Shown here: one piece after another, positions 60,334 through 64,000 of the stretch
How the letters are laid out: the number at the start of each line of letters is the position of its first letter
Numbering within the stretch: position 1 is the first letter of the stretch
Assembly: GCF_024347415.1 (NCBI RefSeq)
Contig: NZ_AP025476.1
Location: 1,736,001-1,800,000, forward strand
From: Vibrio crassostreae
GTDB taxonomy: Bacteria; Pseudomonadota; Gammaproteobacteria; Enterobacterales; Vibrionaceae
Length of the DNA stretch: 64,000 nucleotides
Direction of reading: 5' to 3'
Translations under genes and position numbers: made by a program
Notes under the pieces: generated by a model
Seen by the model: the letters and a program-made list of their open reading frames with translations, nothing else
The model's database searches: none
What the model was told of the DNA's origin: nothing

Positions 60334-62454
60334 CTACTTGTGAGTAATCAACCAGCAGTTATGAATGTGCTTATTGCGAGAGAAGTCCAATGGAAGCGTC
60401 TTAGCAGAGATGTTCTGAGCCTTAAGACCTAATTCATCCAGAGCTTCCAAGTCCATTTTGAAGTGACGCTTGTTGTTAGAGAACACAATCGTGCCTTCTT
60501 CACGAAGAAGACGCTTAAGGTTTTCCATCAATTGAATGTGATCACGCTGAACATCAAAAGATTGATCCATACGCTTAGAGTTTGAGAACGTAGGTGGATC
60601 AATAAAGATCAGGTCGTAAGAACCCTGCTCTTTAACCAACCACTGTAAGCAATCAGCTTGCACAAATTGATGTTGACGACCAACACGGCCATTAAGCTCC
60701 ATGTTCTGTTTTGCCCACTCAAGGTAGGTATTAGACATATCAACCGTTGTTGTAGAACGAGCGCCACCTACAGCAGCATGAACAGATGCACTGCCTGTGT
60801 AAGCGAACAGGTTTAGGAAATCTTTACCTGCGGCCATCTCACCGATACGACGACGAGTGATCTTATGATCTAGGAACAAGCCTGTATCTAGGTAGTCGTG
60901 AAGGTTAACAATCAGCTTAACGCCGTATTCGTTCACTTCTAGGTTAGATGAGTCTTGAGCCATCTTCTGGTATTGAGAACGGCCTTTCTGCTTCTGACGA
61001 ACCTTAAGCACGACGTTGTTTGCTTCAACGCCTGTTACTTGAATTGACGCACGAATGATATCGGTTAAACGACGCTTAGCTTTATCTTCCGGAACATCTT
61101 TAGGCGCTGCGTATTCTTGAATCACAAGGTGACCTGGGTATACGTCAATCGCTACATTGTATTCTGGTAAGTCAGCGTCGTAGATACGGTAACAATCTAA
61201 TTGCTCTTTCTTAGCCCACTTGCCAATTTTACCGATGTTCTTTTTAAGTCGGTTTGCAAAGTCAGGAGCAATCAGCTGTTCTTGCTCGCCCGTTGGACGT
61301 TCTGACATCGGACGATCTGAAATTGAGTAGTTCTTTTGGTGACACGGTAACGCACCGTTATTCAATTTGAACTGTTTGTCTGCACGCATGCGTAAGCAGC
61401 TAAGTAGTTCGTCTGAACTAGAGAAGATAGACGCGTTACAACCGCCAAATTCAGCTTTAAGCTGTGCGCCGAATGCCGTGTACAGTGCAATTAGGCCAGG
61501 CTCTGTACCCAGACGCTCACCATAAGGTGGGTTAGAAACAATCACACCATCAACAAATTCTGTAGGGCGTTTAAGCCTTGCAGCGTCACCTACTTCGAAT
61601 TCAATCAACTCTTCAACACCAGCACGACGAGCATTGTCGCGCGCTGTTTTGATCATGCGTTCATCGTTGTCGTAACCATAGAACTTACATTCTACTTTCT
61701 TAACGCCACGACGACCTTGAACGTTCGCTTCAGCTTTAACTTCAGCCCAAAGCTCTGGTTCGAAATCTTCTAGTGATTCAAAACACCACTTCTGGCGTTT
61801 AACACCAGGAGCCATGTTTGCAGCCATCATTGCCGCTTCAATCACTAACGTACCCGAACCACACATAGGGTCTAGGAAAGGCTTAGTTGCATCCCAACCA
61901 CTACGGAGAAGAATCGCTGCAGCAAGCGTTTCACGCAGAGGTGCGCGACCTGATTCAGGACGGTAACCACGTTGATGAAGACCGCTGCCAACCATATCAA
62001 CACCAAGAATCGCTTTATCACGGTGTAGACGAACGTGAATACGAACATCTGGGTTCTCTTTGCTGATAGAAGGACGAGGCAAAGACTTCTTCTCGAAGCA
62101 ATCAACAACGGCATCTTTTACTTTCATCGCACCGTATTGGCTGTTACGGATTTCGTTGTTCGTACCATTAAAGTCAACAACGAAACGCTTAGAGCTATGG
62201 AATTGATTTACCCAGTTAACCGCAGTGGTTGATAGGTACAAATCCATGTCATCCATACAAGTGAATTCAGAAAGGACACGTACAAATCGAGAAGCCAAAC
62301 GGCTCCACAAACAACAACGATAAATTTGCTCATTGGTCGCTTTGAATTTAACACCTGCTTGAACAGGTTTTGCGTTTGTAATCCCTAGTTGGGTTAGTTC
62401 TTCAACTAATAAATTCTCAAGGCCGTTTGAGGTAACCGCTAGATATTGATTCAT
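60334..62454 (-). CDS. rlmL: 23S rRNA methyltransferase RlmKL
   Basis: 706-aa bifunctional enzyme that makes m7G2069 and m2G2445 in 23S rRNA. The N-terminal half (about 1-380) has a THUMP domain and methyltransferase with [14 protein letters not shown] and [11 protein letters not shown]. The C-terminal half (about 400-706) is the RlmK part with [20 protein letters not shown] and [13 protein letters not shown]. The fused form is usual in Vibrio and E. coli. It begins the rlmKL-grx-uup-DUF3466 run. Confidence 0.96.
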   Translation of the reverse strand: MNQYLAVTSNGLENLLVEELTQLGITNAKPVQAGVKFKATNEQIYRCCLWSRLASRFVRVLSEFTCMDDMDLYLSTTAVNWVNQFHSSKRFVVDFNGTNNEIRNSQYGAMKVKDAVVDCFEKKSLPRPSISKENPDVRIHVRLHRDKAILGVDMVGSGLHQRGYRPESGRAPLRETLAAAILLRSGWDATKPFLDPMCGSGTLVIEAAMMAANMAPGVKRQKWCFESLEDFEPELWAEVKAEANVQGRRGVKKVECKFYGYDNDERMIKTARDNARRAGVEELIEFEVGDAARLKRPTEFVDGVIVSNPPYGERLGTEPGLIALYTAFGAQLKAEFGGCNASIFSSSDELLSCLRMRADKQFKLNNGALPCHQKNYSISDRPMSERPTGEQEQLIAPDFANRLKKNIGKIGKWAKKEQLDCYRIYDADLPEYNVAIDVYPGHLVIQEYAAPKDVPEDKAKRRLTDIIRASIQVTGVEANNVVLKVRQKQKGRSQYQKMAQDSSNLEVNEYGVKLIVNLHDYLDTGLFLDHKITRRRIGEMAAGKDFLNLFAYTGSASVHAAVGGARSTTTVDMSNTYLEWAKQNMELNGRVGRQHQFVQADCLQWLVKEQGSYDLIFIDPPTFSNSKRMDQSFDVQRDHIQLMENLKRLLREEGTIVFSNNKRHFKMDLEALDELGLKAQNISAKTLPLDFSRNKHIHNCWLITHK

Positions 62455-62962
62455 AGTGTTCTTTTATTGATAAAAATGAGCTCGATTATACCTGAATTTG
62501 TAACTAGAGCATCACACTAAACGCGTCTTTTCATTGAATCTTTCGACTAACTGGCTAGCAAATGCACAGTCTTGAAGCGATCGCTTACCCACATCCCCTT
62601 AGAACACAAGACCTATCGAACCAACTCCATTTCTGACCATTTGTTAACCAAAACAGCAATGTGAATTTATATTCACCTTTAAATTGGTATATACCAAAAT
62701 GGATTTATGGGTGAAATTTAGCTACAAAAGACCAAAAACAGGGAATAAAGATGGACAAATTACACTTCTAGCGATGAAAACAGGCTGAAATTAAGGCGAA
62801 AAAATAGTCGTAAGTTCACTATTTAAATGGTTAAGCAGTGATGTATTTATCAGGATGAGGTTTTTTAGGCACAAAAAAATCGGCTATTGAGCCGATTTTG
62901 GGGAAGGTTTGACAGGTTTACGCGTTGCGATGTGTGTGAGAAATGATGGACTGAATAGAAGG
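62455..62962. other. Intergenic region between rlmKL and zapC
   Basis: 508 bases, AT-rich, holding the rlmKL promoter and the zapC terminator at 62876-62899. No ORF of note; the stretch 62640-62760 is rich in A and T with no clear structure. Confidence 0.5.
62876..62899 (-). terminator. Terminator after zapC
   Basis: Stem AAAATCGGCT / AGCCGATTTT with a 4-base loop; the minus strand continues TTTGTGCC. Confidence 0.88.
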
Positions 62963-63511
62963 CTAACCGACCATCGCAATGTGCGTTTGATGAAGAATAG
63001 CGTTCGCGTCTATCATTCTATCGTGCATGACCTTAATCGAGTCGCCAAAGCGTAACCCTTTTGAAGGTGTAAGCAGAAACTCTTCTAGGTCGACAAATGC
63101 ACATAGGCTCGCGCACTCTCCCACTTCTAATACAATGAAATACCCTAAGCTATGCTCGTTATTCATTTGTACGATATCCCCTTCTTGAGGATATTCATGC
63201 CCAGCGCCCTGTGAGTCGAAGAACCAACTCTTAGGCTGTACAGGCTTATGGAAGCGTTTTGCTGCCACACAATAAAGCGCGAGTTCAGCTTGGCGAGGCT
63301 CAGACAGTTCTAAGCCAGAAATTTGTTCTTTGAAAGTTTGGTATGAAGATGCGTCATCAACGGTGAATTCATTATCTCTAAACGCGCAGTCCACCAGCTT
63401 ATTGCGGACCAGATTCGTTTTGAAAATCATATCCTCTCCGAGGTTTAGCATTAATGAACATTGCTGCTCATCGTAATACCAACTCCATGTATCGCTAGGT
63501 TTAAGCATCAT
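62963..63511 (-). CDS. zapC: Cell division protein ZapC
   Basis: 182-aa cytoplasmic protein that promotes FtsZ bundling. KPSDTWSWYYDEQQCSLMLNL at the N-terminus and PKSWFFDSQG, LEVGECASLCAFVDL and FGDSIKVMHDRM match ZapC. Either of two adjacent ATG codons may start it. Between pyrD (upstream) and rlmKL, the standard gammaproteobacterial order. A terminator at 63599 separates it from pyrD, so it has its own promoter. Confidence 0.95.
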   Translation of the reverse strand: MMLKPSDTWSWYYDEQQCSLMLNLGEDMIFKTNLVRNKLVDCAFRDNEFTVDDASSYQTFKEQISGLELSEPRQAELALYCVAAKRFHKPVQPKSWFFDSQGAGHEYPQEGDIVQMNNEHSLGYFIVLEVGECASLCAFVDLEEFLLTPSKGLRFGDSIKVMHDRMIDANAILHQTHIAMVG

Positions 63512-63598
63512 TTCGTCTCACACTGTTGAACCATTCCATTAGGTAAAACGCAAAATTACCTTCAATTACAGTAATTTTACTGAGCAATAGGCAAAAAA

Positions 63599-63621
63599 AA
63601 AGAGGAAATGAATTCCTCTTT
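63599..63621 (-). terminator. Terminator after pyrD
   Basis: Stem AAAGAGGAA / TTCCTCTTT with a 5-base loop; on the minus strand followed by six or more T. Confidence 0.88.
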
Positions 63622-63717
63622 CTTATCGCTTTTCTCTACAACTCAGTGAGTTACAGTGTCTCTTTTAGTAAGACGATGCCAGATTGTCGCTTTTCAAGAA
63701 TAAAAGCAATTTTCAGC

Positions 63718-64000
63718 TTATAGATTTTTAACGATGTCGCCAACTAGGCCTGGACCTTTGTAGATGAAACCAGAGTAAACTTGTACAAGCTTCGCGCCTG
63801 CCATCATTTTCTCTTTTGCAGCAACATACGAGTCAACACCACCTACTCCAATGATCGGCAGTTTGTCACCAAGCTCTTCGTGAAGTTTGCGAACTACTTC
63901 AGTGCTGCGAGATTGAACTGGACGTCCACTTAGGCCACCCGCTTCATCGCAATGTTTCATACCTTCAACGATTGAACGATCCAATGTTGTATTTGTTGCG
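63718..64000 (-). CDS. pyrD: Dihydroorotate dehydrogenase (quinone), 3' part only
   Basis: C-terminal fragment of PyrD, the membrane-associated FMN enzyme of pyrimidine synthesis. The reading frame continues past the right edge (ATNTTLDRS before the TTG at 63984), so the true start is outside the window. [46 protein letters not shown] are the phosphate- and FMN-binding segments. Confidence 0.95.
   Translation of the reverse strand, partial: ATNTTLDRSIVEGMKHCDEAGGLSGRPVQSRSTEVVRKLHEELGDKLPIIGVGGVDSYVAAKEKMMAGAKLVQVYSGFIYKGPGLVGDIVKNL

Overview
The window is a piece of the larger chromosome of a Vibrio, probably near the Splendidus clade. The genus is inferred from gene content and order (formate dehydrogenase operon, amtB, cobB, potABCD with a duplicated potD, ttcA-uspE-fnr-ccoSIHPQON, matP-lonH-fabA-rmf-DUF3466-uup-rlmKL-zapC-pyrD) and from a 28-bp site at 37994-38021 that closely resembles the Vibrio chromosome 1 dif sequence as I remember it. 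With matP 15 kb away, a perfect matS-like site at 30102 and a KOPS-like octamer pointing at dif, the window lies in the replication terminus.

Layout. 1-3.8 kb: end of an ABC-F ATPase gene, a chemoreceptor, fdhD. 4.2-13.2 kb: a periplasmic, cysteine-type formate dehydrogenase operon with its chaperones and Fe-S accessory protein. 13.6-15.8 kb: ammonium transporter behind a sigma-54 type promoter, and the sirtuin CobB. 15.9-21.1 kb: polyamine ABC transporter with two adjacent binding-protein genes. 21.4-25.1 kb: a membrane protein, a Bax-like glucosaminidase, a DUF2987 protein, ttcA. 25.2-34.2 kb: uspE, fnr and the complete cbb3 oxidase structural and assembly genes. 34.4-37.8 kb: a small membrane protein and a NosP-like FIST sensor followed by its hybrid histidine kinase.

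38.0-49.3 kb is the notable part: a tandem array inserted at dif. It holds three apparently identical 3371-bp units and then one 1200-bp unit. Each 3371-bp unit encodes homologues of the M13/Ff filamentous phage replication nickase gpII (with a conserved internal gpX start) and ssDNA-binding protein gpV, a divergent XRE regulator and two unknown small proteins. It has an Ff-like plus-strand origin hairpin and no coat, assembly or secretion genes, so it looks like a satellite inovirus. Its ends carry a pair of inverted dif-like sites about 115 nt apart that could fold into a CTX-type single-stranded attP. The 1200-bp unit keeps the origin, the GC-rich hairpin, the folded att region and a diverged paralogue of the last gene, but has no replication protein. 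It looks like a minimal element that depends on the neighbouring gpII, in effect a satellite of a satellite.

49.3-50.2 kb is non-coding or decayed DNA, followed by a DUF2971 gene and an HDOD gene. From 52 kb the window returns to conserved chromosome: DUF3634, matP, lonH, fabA, rmf, a GlyGly-CTERM DUF3466 protein, uup, a glutaredoxin-like protein, rlmKL, zapC and the 3' end of pyrD. No rRNA, tRNA, transposase or CRISPR array was seen.
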